In this document: in pieces, positions 41,213 through 55,000 of the stretch
Numbering within the stretch: position 1 is the first letter of the stretch
Layout of the letters: each line of letters begins with the position of its first letter
Source: Polyangiaceae bacterium
Lineage (GTDB): Bacteria; Myxococcota_A; Polyangia; Polyangiales; Polyangiaceae
Direction of reading: 5' to 3'
Length of the DNA stretch: 64,000 nt
Assembly: GCA_023150915.1 (NCBI GenBank)
Contig: JAKLKA010000024.1
Span: 1-64,000, forward strand
Notes under the pieces: generated by a model
What the model was told of the DNA's origin: nothing
The model's input: the letters and a program-made list of their open reading frames with translations, nothing else
Databases searched by the model: none
Made by a program: the position numbers and the translations under genes

Positions 41213-41917
41213 TCAGTCGGCCTTCGCGTCGCTGGCAGCGTCGCTGCCACCGCCGTCGGTGCCGCCGTCCGTCTTCGGATCCGGGCAGCCGCCGTCGGGC
41301 GAGGTGCCGGGGGTGCACGACGGTGCGCCGGCGTCCGAGCCGAAGGTCGAGTACGGCAGGCAGCCGATGTTCGGGCCGTTGTACGGCGCCTTCGAGATGT
41401 CGATGTTGATGCCGCAGGTCTTGTCCGGCAGGCAGCAGCCATCGAGCCAGGCCGGCTTGCCCTGCAGGTCCTTCACTTCCTTCTGGGGGCAAGACGTGCA
41501 GTCCACGTTGCCGGCCTGGTTGAGCTCGTAGCAGCCCGCCGGCAGGTTGAGGAGCTTGCCGCTTTGCGCCGTGACGTCAGCGCCGCACTTGTCTTTGCTG
41601 CCGCCCGCGCAGCACGGAGACACGTCGATTGCGCCAGCGACCTTCCAGCCGGAGCAGGTGTTGCCGCCGCAGGTGATGCTGGTGCTGCCGCCGGTGCCGC
41701 CGCTGCCGGCCGTGCCGCCGCCAGTGCCCGCGGTGCCGCCGCCGCTGCCGGCCGTGCCGCCGGTGCTGCCACCCGAGCCACCGGTGCTGCCGCCGGAGCC
41801 GCCCTTGCCGCCGCCCGAGCCGCCACCGCCCTCGTCGTCATCACCACAGGCGGCCGTTCCAAAAGCCACCGCGGAAACCAGACCCAACCCAAGAATCAGC
41901 TTCAAAGAACCACGCAT
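41213..41917 (-). CDS. Gly/Ser/Thr-rich lipoprotein with a Cys-rich C-terminal domain
   Basis: This is a 234-aa protein. Its signal peptide is SLKLILGLGLVSAVAFGTAAC, with a Cys lipobox. Residues ~25-78 are a Gly/Ser/Thr repeat tract (GGSGGSTGGSGG). A compact domain with six or more Cys follows (TCGGNTCSGWKVAGAIDVSPCCAGG, CCLPDKTCGIN) and an acidic/Gly tail. No family recognised. A terminator hairpin follows the stop. The ATG lies at 41915-41917. Confidence 0.77.
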   Translation of the reverse strand: MRGSLKLILGLGLVSAVAFGTAACGDDDEGGGGSGGGKGGSGGSTGGSGGSTGGTAGSGGGTAGTGGGTAGSGGTGGSTSITCGGNTCSGWKVAGAIDVSPCCAGGSKDKCGADVTAQSGKLLNLPAGCYELNQAGNVDCTSCPQKEVKDLQGKPAWLDGCCLPDKTCGINIDISKAPYNGPNIGCLPYSTFGSDAGAPSCTPGTSPDGGCPDPKTDGGTDGGGSDAASDAKAD

Positions 41918-42075
41918 AATCGCACCTCGTTAGAATTCGGCCGCGGAATAAAGCACAACTCGGCCGGATGTGAAAAGGAAACCAACCCCCCACCCAAGGA
42001 CGGGAGTCCGGGGTTTCTAGCACAGCTCGCCGGGCCCGGCCGGCGCCAGCTCGGGGCGGCGCGGGCCGGGCGCGG

Positions 42076-47275
<5,200 letters not shown>

Positions 47276-47291
47276 TGGTGAAGGCCGAGAG

Positions 47292-48446
47292 TCAGATTCT
47301 CATCGGCATGATCACGGCGAGGTAGCTCGCCTTGGTGCTCTCGCTGGCGGGCTTGACCACCGCCGGATCGAGCTCGCCGCTGATGCCCAGGATCACTTCG
47401 TCGTCGCTGACGGCGCCGAGCACGTCCAGGAAGTAGCGCGCGTTGAAGCCGATGGTCATCGGACCGCCGTCGTAGTCGATGGGGATCTCGTCGAAGCCCT
47501 CGCCGCTCTCGGGGCTCTCGCTCTCGAGTCGGACCTTGCCGGCGTCGAGCGTCAGCTTGACGCCGCCAGTGCGATCGCTGGCGGCAAGGTGCACGGCCTT
47601 GAGCGAGTCCATGAACGGCAGGCGCGGCACGCGCACGGCCTTCTCGGTAGAGTCGGGAATGACCTGCGAGTACGGGGGAAACTGCGCGTCGACCAGCTTC
47701 ACGCTGAAGCGGAAGCCCGCCAGCTGGAAGAAGGCATTCGGACCGCTCTGACCGAGCTTGATGGTGCTGGCGTCGGCGGCGTCTTCTGCCTTGCCCTGCT
47801 CGGCCTTGGCTTCGTCGCAGAGGCGCTTGAGCTCGAGCACGCCCTTGAGCGGGATCAGCATCGACGCGGACGCCTGCTTGCCGGGCACCTGGATTTCCAT
47901 CTTGCTCAGACGATGACCGTCGGTCGAGACCATGCGCACCCGGTCGCCCTCCCACTCGAACAGCGCGCTGTTCAGGTGCAGGCGAGTCTCGTCGGTCGAA
48001 ACCGAGAACTGCGTGGCGGCGATCAGCTGCGAGAGCGCGTCCACGTCCAGCGAGTGCATGGGCGTGGCTTCGTCGAGCTGCGGGAGCGCGGGGAATTCGT
48101 CCCCCGGAATGCCGTGCACGGTGTAGCGGCGCGCCGCACCGACCGACCGGATGGTGGTTGCCGAACCCTCGGTGGTGGCGATGGAGATCTGCCCCTCGGG
48201 CATCATCTTCACGCGCTCGAAGAGATCACGCGCGCCGACGGCGATGGAGCCGCCCTTGTCGACGCGGGCCTTGATGGTACCGCTGACGGCCAAGTACAGG
48301 TCGGTGGCGGCCAGCCGCAGCTGGTCGGGGCCCGACACCTCGAGGAGCACGTTGCCGAGAACCGGCATGGTGCTCTTCTTGTCCGCAACGCCCTGGCAGC
48401 GCCCGAGGACGCGCAGGAGATCCTTTTTGCTCACCACGACCTGCAT
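47292..48446 (-). CDS. dnaN: DNA polymerase III beta sliding clamp
   Basis: This is a 384-aa protein. MQVVVSKKDLLRVLGRCQGVADKKSTMPVLGNVLLEV is the typical first domain, VSTDGHRLS the middle-domain core, and VIMPMRI the C-terminus used by clamp loader and polymerase. Ring dimer around DNA, needed for processive replication. First gene of dnaN-recF-gyrB (16 bp to recF). Upstream is the candidate origin rather than dnaA. Confidence 0.97.
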   Translation of the reverse strand: MQVVVSKKDLLRVLGRCQGVADKKSTMPVLGNVLLEVSGPDQLRLAATDLYLAVSGTIKARVDKGGSIAVGARDLFERVKMMPEGQISIATTEGSATTIRSVGAARRYTVHGIPGDEFPALPQLDEATPMHSLDVDALSQLIAATQFSVSTDETRLHLNSALFEWEGDRVRMVSTDGHRLSKMEIQVPGKQASASMLIPLKGVLELKRLCDEAKAEQGKAEDAADASTIKLGQSGPNAFFQLAGFRFSVKLVDAQFPPYSQVIPDSTEKAVRVPRLPFMDSLKAVHLAASDRTGGVKLTLDAGKVRLESESPESGEGFDEIPIDYDGGPMTIGFNARYFLDVLGAVSDDEVILGISGELDPAVVKPASESTKASYLAVIMPMRI

Positions 48447-48819
48447 GGTGCGGCCGTCCTAGCTGCGTCCGTGGCAGGGCGCTAGGCGGGACCGCGCGGA
48501 ATTCGAGGGTTTTCTCTGCCCAGGTTGTCCACAGGGCTGGGTGGGGCTGCTCCTGACTCCCTCTTCTCTCTCTCTTAAAGAAATAGATTTGAGAAGTAGC
48601 CTTGGTAGGCCCTGTGGAGACTGGGGAAAACGCAGCAAGCAGCCTGAATCGTTCGATTAAACGGATGCCCACCCTGGGGAGCCATGGATGCAGGGGGATG
48701 TAGGACGGTGTGGAGAGATCGCGGTGGGTGGCAGATGCCCCAGGCTCGCCCGGAACTCTTCCGCAGGGTTTTCCGGAGGTTTTCCCCACCCTGTGGAGAC
48801 CGGTGCACCCAGGGGCTGA
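48447..48819. other. Candidate chromosomal replication origin (oriC-like region)
   Basis: About 370 bp upstream of dnaN without a gene. DnaA-box-like sites include a good TTGTCCACA at 48525-48533 and TGTGGAGAC at 48613-48621 and 48792-48800. TGTGGAGAG at 48709-48717, TGGGGAAAA at 48622-48630 and TTTTCCCCA at 48780-48788 are weaker. An unusually AT-rich and pyrimidine-biased stretch in this genome (48561-48598, TCTCTCTTAAAGAAATAG) could be the unwinding element. AATCGTTCGATT (48647-48658) is palindromic. Position next to dnaN-recF-gyrB supports oriC; absence of dnaA is a caution. Confidence 0.62.
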
Positions 48820-50133
48820 TCAGGCTGCCGGCGCCCGCCTTTTGCGGGGTTTCTCCGGGTGACCCGGCAGGCGGGCTTCGAGCCGCGTCAGCGCATCGAT
48901 CAGCGTCCGATGGGCAGACTCGTACGTCTTGGGGCCGATCTGATCGGAGGCTCGGGCTTGCTCGAGCGCCACCAGCTCGTCGAGCAAGAGCTTCTTGGCG
49001 CGCGCGACGTCGTCCGGGGAGAGTGCCTCGGCGCTGCCTTGGCCTTTGTCCCCGCCCAGGCCGATGTACAGGCCGAGGGCACCAAGTGCGATGGCGAGCC
49101 CTGCCGCGTACCAGCGCGCCGGGCCGGGCGTGGGGATGCCGGTGAGGCGGATCGAGAGCTCTTTCATCTCGGGCTCACCGGGCTTGAGCTGGCGCCCGGT
49201 GACCAGCAGCCGGCGCCCGTCTTCGCGCACCGTGGATTGCGCCGGCGTCATGCCCGAGACCTCGACCCCCATGCCCTTGGCGGCCTCTGCCATCACCTGT
49301 GCTTCGGCCACGTGCGGCGGAAGCGACATCTCGAATTCGACGGTCTCGTCGTGGTGATTGGGAACCTGAAAACGGAACACCACGTCGTGCTGCCCTGGCC
49401 CGAAGGTGCCCATCAGCCGCGCGCCGCGATCCCCCTCGGCGACGAAGCGAGTGTCGCCCATCGACTCTTGGGCCTTGAACCCCTTCCAGCCGCGCGGCAG
49501 ATCGATCACCAGATCGTCGGGCACCCAGGTCACCGCGCCCACGTTGAAGACGCGGAACAGGACCTCGAACTGGAATACGTCGTCGCGCGGCTCGACCATG
49601 ACGAAGCCGCGCATGCCCACCATGACGCGGCGGATGTCGGTGGCGACCGGGTAGACGTGCAGCACCAGGGCTTGCCCGACGTCGTCACGCAGGCTGAAGG
49701 GTGACGAGGCGTATTCTGCAGCCTCGCGCTTCACCGTGAGGCGGTAGCTGATCTTGGCGCCGGTCGCCATGCCGTCGAAGCGCACCTTGCCGTCGGTGCC
49801 CGAGATTGCGGTCTTGAACTCGCGAGCGTCGCCTTCCGAGACGCTCTGCCGCAGCACCGCCAGCCGCGTGGCCACGCCGGGCAGCGGATTGCCCTGGGCA
49901 TCGTTGATGCGCGCCTCGATCACGCCGGCGGGAAGCTCGGCCGAGGGCACGTTCTGGTCGGTGCGCGCCGCAGCGCGCCCGCGGGGCGCCGCCTCGGCCG
50001 GGGCGGCAGAGCCCTGCACCGGCGGGTGGCCCGGTGGCATCTGAGCCGATGCGCCCGGTGGCAGCGGCGCCTGCGCCAGCGCGAGCCCGGTCAGCAGAAG
50101 GCCCGCGCTCCCCAGGACCAGCGCGCGCCTCAC
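48820..50133 (-). CDS. Exported membrane protein with C-terminal TM anchor (cytochrome-assembly operon)
   Basis: This 437-aa protein starts at GTG 50133 with a signal peptide (RALVLGSAGLLLTGLALAQA). After a Pro/Ala linker a carboxypeptidase-regulatory-like beta domain appears (VIEARINDAQGNPLPGVATRLAVL, SGTDGKVRFDGM). More beta strands follow (VFQFEVLFRVFNVG). A TM helix (WYAAGLAIALGALGLYIGL) and a charged cytoplasmic tail with a helix (LLLDELVALEQARASDQIGPKTYESAHRTLIDAL) end it. No named family. It overlaps the upstream gene by 4 bp. Confidence 0.75.
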   Translation of the reverse strand: MRRALVLGSAGLLLTGLALAQAPLPPGASAQMPPGHPPVQGSAAPAEAAPRGRAAARTDQNVPSAELPAGVIEARINDAQGNPLPGVATRLAVLRQSVSEGDAREFKTAISGTDGKVRFDGMATGAKISYRLTVKREAAEYASSPFSLRDDVGQALVLHVYPVATDIRRVMVGMRGFVMVEPRDDVFQFEVLFRVFNVGAVTWVPDDLVIDLPRGWKGFKAQESMGDTRFVAEGDRGARLMGTFGPGQHDVVFRFQVPNHHDETVEFEMSLPPHVAEAQVMAEAAKGMGVEVSGMTPAQSTVREDGRRLLVTGRQLKPGEPEMKELSIRLTGIPTPGPARWYAAGLAIALGALGLYIGLGGDKGQGSAEALSPDDVARAKKLLLDELVALEQARASDQIGPKTYESAHRTLIDALTRLEARLPGHPEKPRKRRAPAA

Positions 50134-50810
50134 CCCAGCGCCTCTCCGCACTTCTTGCAGAAGCGCGCGTCGGGATCGTTCTCGGTATCGCATTCGGTGC
50201 ACGTCGGCTTCCCGCTGGCTTCTGGAGCGCGCTCGCTCTCGGTGTCGCCCGCGGTCTCGGTGTCGGAGTCCAGCTCGGTGTCGCCCGCGGTCTCGGTGTC
50301 GGAGTCCAGCTCGGTGTCGTCGCCTTGGGCCTCGCTTTCGGGAGGCGCTCGTCGAGGCGGCGGCGGTGCGGCACCCCCCAGGCGCCGAGCCAAGAGCTTC
50401 TCGACCCGCGCCCGCGCCGGCAGCTCGGCGTCGTTCAGCTCGCGCAGCAGCCGGCGCGCCTCTTCACGATATCGGGTCGAGAGCTCGAGGTAGTCCGCGT
50501 CGCCGATCTTGCCGACGTTGCGCTCGTATTCGAGATCTTTGAGAGCGCGCAGCACCGAGCGCTTCTTCTCTTCTTCGGCCGACGGCGCCGCCAGCGCCAG
50601 TGCCTCGTCCAGGCTGAGCGCCGCGTCGTCCCCCAGGCTCTGTACGCTGGCCCAGAGGCTGCCGATGGCGTAGAGCAGCATTCCACCGGCCAGCACCAAG
50701 AGCGAAAGCCCGAGCCCCCGGGTGAGCGCCGCGCCGATCACCGCGGCCGCCAGCAAGAGCGGCGTGAAGGGGCGCGCTCGCAGCAAGAGGTCGTTCACGC
50801 GGACCGGCAC
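50130..50810 (-). CDS. Membrane protein with coiled-coil and C-terminal zinc ribbon
   Basis: This is a 226-aa protein. Two TM helices (FTPLLLAAAVIGAAL, GLSLLVLAGGMLLYAIGSL) come first. A helical region (VLRALKDLEYERNVGKIGDADYLELSTRYREEARRLLREL) follows that is typical of proteins beside CcmF/CcmH in cytochrome c biogenesis. Then an acidic tandem repeat (DTELDSDTETAG twice) and a zinc ribbon (CTECDTENDPDARFCKKCGEAL). Located between CcmF and the exported protein, all same strand. Confidence 0.78.
   Translation of the reverse strand: MPVRVNDLLLRARPFTPLLLAAAVIGAALTRGLGLSLLVLAGGMLLYAIGSLWASVQSLGDDAALSLDEALALAAPSAEEEKKRSVLRALKDLEYERNVGKIGDADYLELSTRYREEARRLLRELNDAELPARARVEKLLARRLGGAAPPPPRRAPPESEAQGDDTELDSDTETAGDTELDSDTETAGDTESERAPEASGKPTCTECDTENDPDARFCKKCGEALG
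50238..50309. repeat. Exact 36-bp tandem repeat inside the zinc-ribbon protein gene
   Basis: Two adjacent identical copies, 50238-50273 and 50274-50309, encode the repeated acidic segment DTELDSDTETAG. A third partial copy continues (CTCGGTGTCG). Likely prone to slippage in whole 12-codon steps, which keeps the frame. Confidence 0.85.
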
Positions 50811-50843
50811 GAACCTCCGGTTACCAGCTTCGGCGCCATGTCG

Positions 50844-53129
50844 CTATCGTTCCGCGCGGCGGCGGCGGATCGCCACCGCGGCCAGGCCCATGCCACCGAA
50901 GAGCGCCGCCCCGGCCCCGCCCAGAGGCAGATCGCCCCAGCTCGGTGGCGCCCGGTGGGTGGGCGGGGGTCGCCCTTCGCGCGCGCTGGCGTAGGCCGTG
51001 GACGGGCTCATGCCCAGCCACACCGCGAAGGCGATGGCCGAGAGGCCCGCGGCGGCCGTGCGCACGTAGCCCCAGGCGCCCATCTCGCGCAGGGCCATCT
51101 CGGGCCAGAGTGACACCGTGCTGCCGAAGATCAGGACCACCACGCCCAGCCAGATCCAGCTCACCAGGGGGTTCACGTGGAGCTGAAACGAGGCCTTCTT
51201 GCTCTCGGGGCTGACCATGCCGACCACCAGATACAGGTCGTCGCGGAAGCTGCGATGCATGGCGACCTCGGTGGTGGGCATTTCGGCCGAGCGCTTGTAG
51301 ATGAATTTGGCCGGCGACATCACGCCGAGCGAGTGGCCCCCGCGCGTCACCTCGACGTCGGCGAAGACCATCCGCTTGTTCACGTCGACCTCCATGCGCG
51401 AGCCCTTGTAGGTCAAGGTGTAGTCGCCGAGCGCCACCTGATCGCCCGGGGCCATGGTGGCCTCTTTGTCGATGCTCCACGCCTTGCCCGTGAAGCCGAT
51501 GAACATCAGCACGATCCCGAAGTGGACGATGTATCCGCCGTAGCGACGACGGCTCTTGTCGACCAGCCGGATCAGCGAGGCGTACCAGCTCTCGCGGTCG
51601 CCCGCCTTGTCGCTCGAACGCTGGCGGGCTGCCACGCCGCGCGCGAACTCTTGCACGATCACGGCCGTGTTGAACGCGGCGAGCGCGATCACCACCATCG
51701 GCAAGATCGAGCCCAGTTTCTGCAAGATCGCGCCGACCACGCCGGGGTAGAACTGATCGGTGTGGACCCAGGCCGGGTAGCCCAGGCGGCTGCCGAGTGC
51801 CAGGTGCAGCACCAGCATCACGGCCGCCGCCCCCAGCGGCCAGGCGAACGCCCGCTTGAGCGAGGCTTCGCTGGTCTTGCGCCAGCCGAACAGCGGCGCC
51901 ACGCCCATCAGCAAGAAGAGCAGCACCCCCGCCGGCGCGATCCAGCGATTGAAGAACGGCGGGCCGACGGTGACGCTCTCTTTGTACAGCCACTCGCTGA
52001 TCTTCGGCCAGAGCGTGGCCACCGTGACGAAGGTCATGATGCCCACCAACACCCAGTTGTTGAGCACGAAGGCCGCTTCGCGGCTGGCCACTGCCTCGAT
52101 GCGGCCCTCGGATCGTAGCTCGCGCCAGCGCCAGGCGATCAGCCCGGCGGCGACTGCGATCACGAAGCCCATGTAATAGACGAAGAAGATGCCGATGTTG
52201 CTCTGGGCGAAGCTGTGCACGCTGGCGATGAGGCCCGAGCGGGTCAAGAACGTGCCGAAGATGGTGAGCAAGAAGGTCACGCAGATCAGCACCACGTTCC
52301 ACACCTTGAGCATGTTGCGGCGCTCTTGGATCATGGTGGAGTGCACGTAGGCGCTGGCGGTGAACCAGGGCAAACATGCGGCATTTTCCACCGGATCCCA
52401 CGCCCAGTACCCGCCCCAGCCCAGCTCTTCATAGGCCCAGATCATGCCCAGGGCGTTGCCGATGCTGAGGAACAGCCAGGCGAACAGCATCCACTTGCGC
52501 ACCGCGATGACCCAGTCGTTGTCGAGCCGGCCGGTGACCAGGGCGGCGATCGCGAACGAGAACGGGACCGCGCAGCCGACGAACCCCAGGTACAGCGCGG
52601 GCGGGTGGATCGCCATCCAGTAGTTCTGGAGCAGAGGGTTCAACCCCTCGCCGTCGAGCGATGCCCCCGCCATGCTGGTCGAGAACGGGTTGGCGGCGAA
52701 CAGCATCAGCACCGCGAAGAACGCCACGATGCTCATCAGCGTGGCGATCACATAGGGCTGCAGCTGGCGGTAGCGCCCCTTCATCCAGCGCAGGCAGGCC
52801 GAGGTGTACCCGGCGAGCAGCGCCGCCCACCAGAGCAGCGAGCCGTCTTGCCCGCCCCAGAGCGACGCGAACAGATACGCGGTGGGCATCGACCGGTCGC
52901 TGTAACGGGCGACGTAGCGGATGCGGAAGTCATGCGTGATGAAGGCGTAGGCGAGCAGCACCGTGCCCAGACCGATCAACGCGCAGGTGGCGTAGCCGCC
53001 GAAGCGCGCGGCGTCGAGCAGGCGCGGTCGCCCGCGGCCAGCGGCGATCGCCACCGCGAAGGTGTAGGCCGCGGCCACGAGGACCGCATAGATGATGCCA
53101 GTTCCGAGCTCGGGCAGGGTTTGCCACAT
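50844..53129 (-). CDS. ccmF: CcmF/CcsA-type cytochrome c heme lyase subunit
   Basis: This is a 761-aa membrane protein. GGQDGSLLWWAALLAGYTSACL, then QNYWMAIHPPALYLGFVGCAVPFSFAIAAL (heme-ligand His) and the tryptophan-rich WWD-type motif WGGYWAWDPVENAA (~245) lie in the heme-handling domain. A later periplasmic domain (MAPGDQVALGDYTLTYKGSRMEVDVNKRMVFADVEV) and C-terminal TMs match CcmF. Role: attaching heme to apocytochrome c. It tops an operon with the zinc-ribbon and exported proteins; 33 bp to the next. Confidence 0.95.
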   Translation of the reverse strand: MWQTLPELGTGIIYAVLVAAAYTFAVAIAAGRGRPRLLDAARFGGYATCALIGLGTVLLAYAFITHDFRIRYVARYSDRSMPTAYLFASLWGGQDGSLLWWAALLAGYTSACLRWMKGRYRQLQPYVIATLMSIVAFFAVLMLFAANPFSTSMAGASLDGEGLNPLLQNYWMAIHPPALYLGFVGCAVPFSFAIAALVTGRLDNDWVIAVRKWMLFAWLFLSIGNALGMIWAYEELGWGGYWAWDPVENAACLPWFTASAYVHSTMIQERRNMLKVWNVVLICVTFLLTIFGTFLTRSGLIASVHSFAQSNIGIFFVYYMGFVIAVAAGLIAWRWRELRSEGRIEAVASREAAFVLNNWVLVGIMTFVTVATLWPKISEWLYKESVTVGPPFFNRWIAPAGVLLFLLMGVAPLFGWRKTSEASLKRAFAWPLGAAAVMLVLHLALGSRLGYPAWVHTDQFYPGVVGAILQKLGSILPMVVIALAAFNTAVIVQEFARGVAARQRSSDKAGDRESWYASLIRLVDKSRRRYGGYIVHFGIVLMFIGFTGKAWSIDKEATMAPGDQVALGDYTLTYKGSRMEVDVNKRMVFADVEVTRGGHSLGVMSPAKFIYKRSAEMPTTEVAMHRSFRDDLYLVVGMVSPESKKASFQLHVNPLVSWIWLGVVVLIFGSTVSLWPEMALREMGAWGYVRTAAAGLSAIAFAVWLGMSPSTAYASAREGRPPPTHRAPPSWGDLPLGGAGAALFGGMGLAAVAIRRRRAER

Positions 53130-53175
53130 GGCGGGGAGCGAAGCGTAACACGCGATTGCGTGTTCAGAAGTGGCG

Positions 53176-53910
53176 CTAACCTTCGTCCGAGACGATGGTG
53201 CCGACGTCGTCGCCCAGGCAGACGCGCTTGATGTTGCCCGGGGTCATCTTGAACACGCGGATCGGCAGGCCGTTCTCACGGCAGAGTGCCACGGCCGTCG
53301 CGTCCATCACCTTCAGGTTCTCGCTCAGGAAGCGCTCGTAGGCCACCGCCTTGAGCAGCGTGGCGCCCTCGTGGCGGACCGGATCGCGGTCGTAGATGCC
53401 GTCGACCTTGGTGGCCTTCAGCAGGGCCTCGGCCCGGATCTCCATCGCGCGCAGGGCGGCGGCGGTGTCCGTCGAGAAGTAAGGGTTGCCGGTGCCGGCG
53501 GCAAAGATCACGATGTGCCCCCGGTCCAGGTGGCGGATGGCGCGCCGCCGGATGTACGGCTCGGCCACCTGGCGGATCTCGATGGCGGTCATCACGCGCG
53601 TGGGGATGCCGCGCCGCTCCAGGGCGTCTTGCAGCGCCAGCGCGTTGATCACCGTCGCCAGCATGCCCATGTAGTCGCTCTGCGCGCGGTCCATGCCCTC
53701 GCTGGCGCCCTTCAGCCCGCGAAAGATGTTGCCGCCGCCCACCACCAGCCCGACCTGCACGCCCGAACCGTGGACCTCGCCCAGCTCGGCCGCGGTGGCC
53801 TCGAGCGTCGCGGTGTCGATCCCCGACCCGCCGGTTCCACCCGAGAGCGCCTCGCCGCTCAGCTTGATGATCACCCGGCGGTACTTGAGAGTGGCGGCTG
53901 GATTCGTCAC
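53176..53910 (-). CDS. pyrH: UMP kinase
   Basis: This 244-aa, amino-acid-kinase-fold enzyme makes UDP from [98 protein letters not shown] and [13 protein letters not shown] are all typical. GTG 53910 is chosen as start because the homologous sequence begins with [13 protein letters not shown]; the longer frame upstream is not like PyrH. Gap to ccmF is 46 bp. Confidence 0.96.
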   Translation of the reverse strand: MTNPAATLKYRRVIIKLSGEALSGGTGGSGIDTATLEATAAELGEVHGSGVQVGLVVGGGNIFRGLKGASEGMDRAQSDYMGMLATVINALALQDALERRGIPTRVMTAIEIRQVAEPYIRRRAIRHLDRGHIVIFAAGTGNPYFSTDTAAALRAMEIRAEALLKATKVDGIYDRDPVRHEGATLLKAVAYERFLSENLKVMDATAVALCRENGLPIRVFKMTPGNIKRVCLGDDVGTIVSDEG

Positions 53911-53989
53911 GGCGACGAGACCTAGCCGTGCTGCGGCCGCCCTGCAACGCCTGGCACCGTCGAGCCGGTCGTAGTATTCGGTCCCCACC

Positions 53990-55000
53990 ATGCCGAGGCC
54001 CCTCGCCGCCGTCTTGCTCGTGTCCGGGCTCGTCGGGCTGGCCTGCAACGAGAAGGCCGTCGACAAACCCGCCCCCGCCGACGGGGGCGCCGCGCCGGCC
54101 GCCAGCGGGCTCACGCCCGAGCTGGCCCAGAAGCCCATTGCCACCGTGGGCGACAAGGTGATCACGCTGGGCGAGTTCGCGGCCACCATCGACCGGATGG
54201 ATCAGTTCGAGCGGCTGCGTTACCAGTCGGTCGAGCGGCGTCGCCAGCTGCTGGACGAGATCATCAAGGCCGAGCTGCTGGCCCTCGAGGCCAAGCGCCG
54301 CGGCCTGGATCAGAAGCCCGAGGTCAAGGAGCGCATCCGGCAGATCTTGCGCGAGGACGTGATGCGTCAGACGCGGACCGAGGTCACCGCGCCGGCAGAC
54401 ATCCCCGAGAGCGAGGTGCGCGCCTATTACGACTCGCACCGGGACGAGTTCCGCGACCCCGAGCGGCGCCGTGTGGCGCACATCGTGATGGCTGACGAGG
54501 CGAAGGCCAAGAAGGTGCTCGAAGACGCCAAGAAGGCCTCGCCCACCGACTGGGGCAAGCTGGTGCGCGACCACTCGCTCGAGAAGCCCCCGCAGGGCGC
54601 GGCCACCGGCCCTGCCGAGCTGGCCGGCGACCTGGGCATCGTCGGCCCGCCTGGCGCTGCCAAGGGCGACAACCCCCGGGTGCCCGAGCCGCTGCGCGAC
54701 GCCGTGTTCAAGATCGGCGCGGTCGGCGGGATCTTTGCCGAGCTGGTGGCCGAGGGCGGCAAGTTCCACGTGGTGCGCATGACGGGCAAGACCGACGCGC
54801 GCGATCGCACGCTGGCCGAGGCCGAGCGGACCATCCGCGTGGCCATCTTGCAGGAGCGCGTGCGCACCGCCGAGGCCCGCATCGAGAAGGAGCTTCGCGA
54901 GCGCTACCCGGTCAAGATCGACGACAAGGCGCTCGAAAAGGTCGAGCTGCCGAAGTCACCGCTGGAAAAGCTGGATGCAGGCGCCCGAGCGCCCAAGTAG
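53990..55000 (+). CDS. PpiC/SurA-like peptidyl-prolyl isomerase lipoprotein
   Basis: This is a 336-aa protein. The signal [15 protein letters not shown] has a Cys lipobox. An N-terminal SurA-like helical chaperone part ([32 protein letters not shown]) leads to a parvulin domain ([23 protein letters not shown], then [29 protein letters not shown]). Likely works in outer-membrane protein folding in the periplasm. Overlaps the KamA-type gene by 26 bp. Confidence 0.9.
   Translation: MPRPLAAVLLVSGLVGLACNEKAVDKPAPADGGAAPAASGLTPELAQKPIATVGDKVITLGEFAATIDRMDQFERLRYQSVERRRQLLDEIIKAELLALEAKRRGLDQKPEVKERIRQILREDVMRQTRTEVTAPADIPESEVRAYYDSHRDEFRDPERRRVAHIVMADEAKAKKVLEDAKKASPTDWGKLVRDHSLEKPPQGAATGPAELAGDLGIVGPPGAAKGDNPRVPEPLRDAVFKIGAVGGIFAELVAEGGKFHVVRMTGKTDARDRTLAEAERTIRVAILQERVRTAEARIEKELRERYPVKIDDKALEKVELPKSPLEKLDAGARAPK

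Noticed and set aside
48600-48820. Possible small ORFs in the dnaN upstream region
   Set aside because: No start with a ribosome site or recognisable product; the region is better explained as DnaA-box/AT-rich origin-like DNA.
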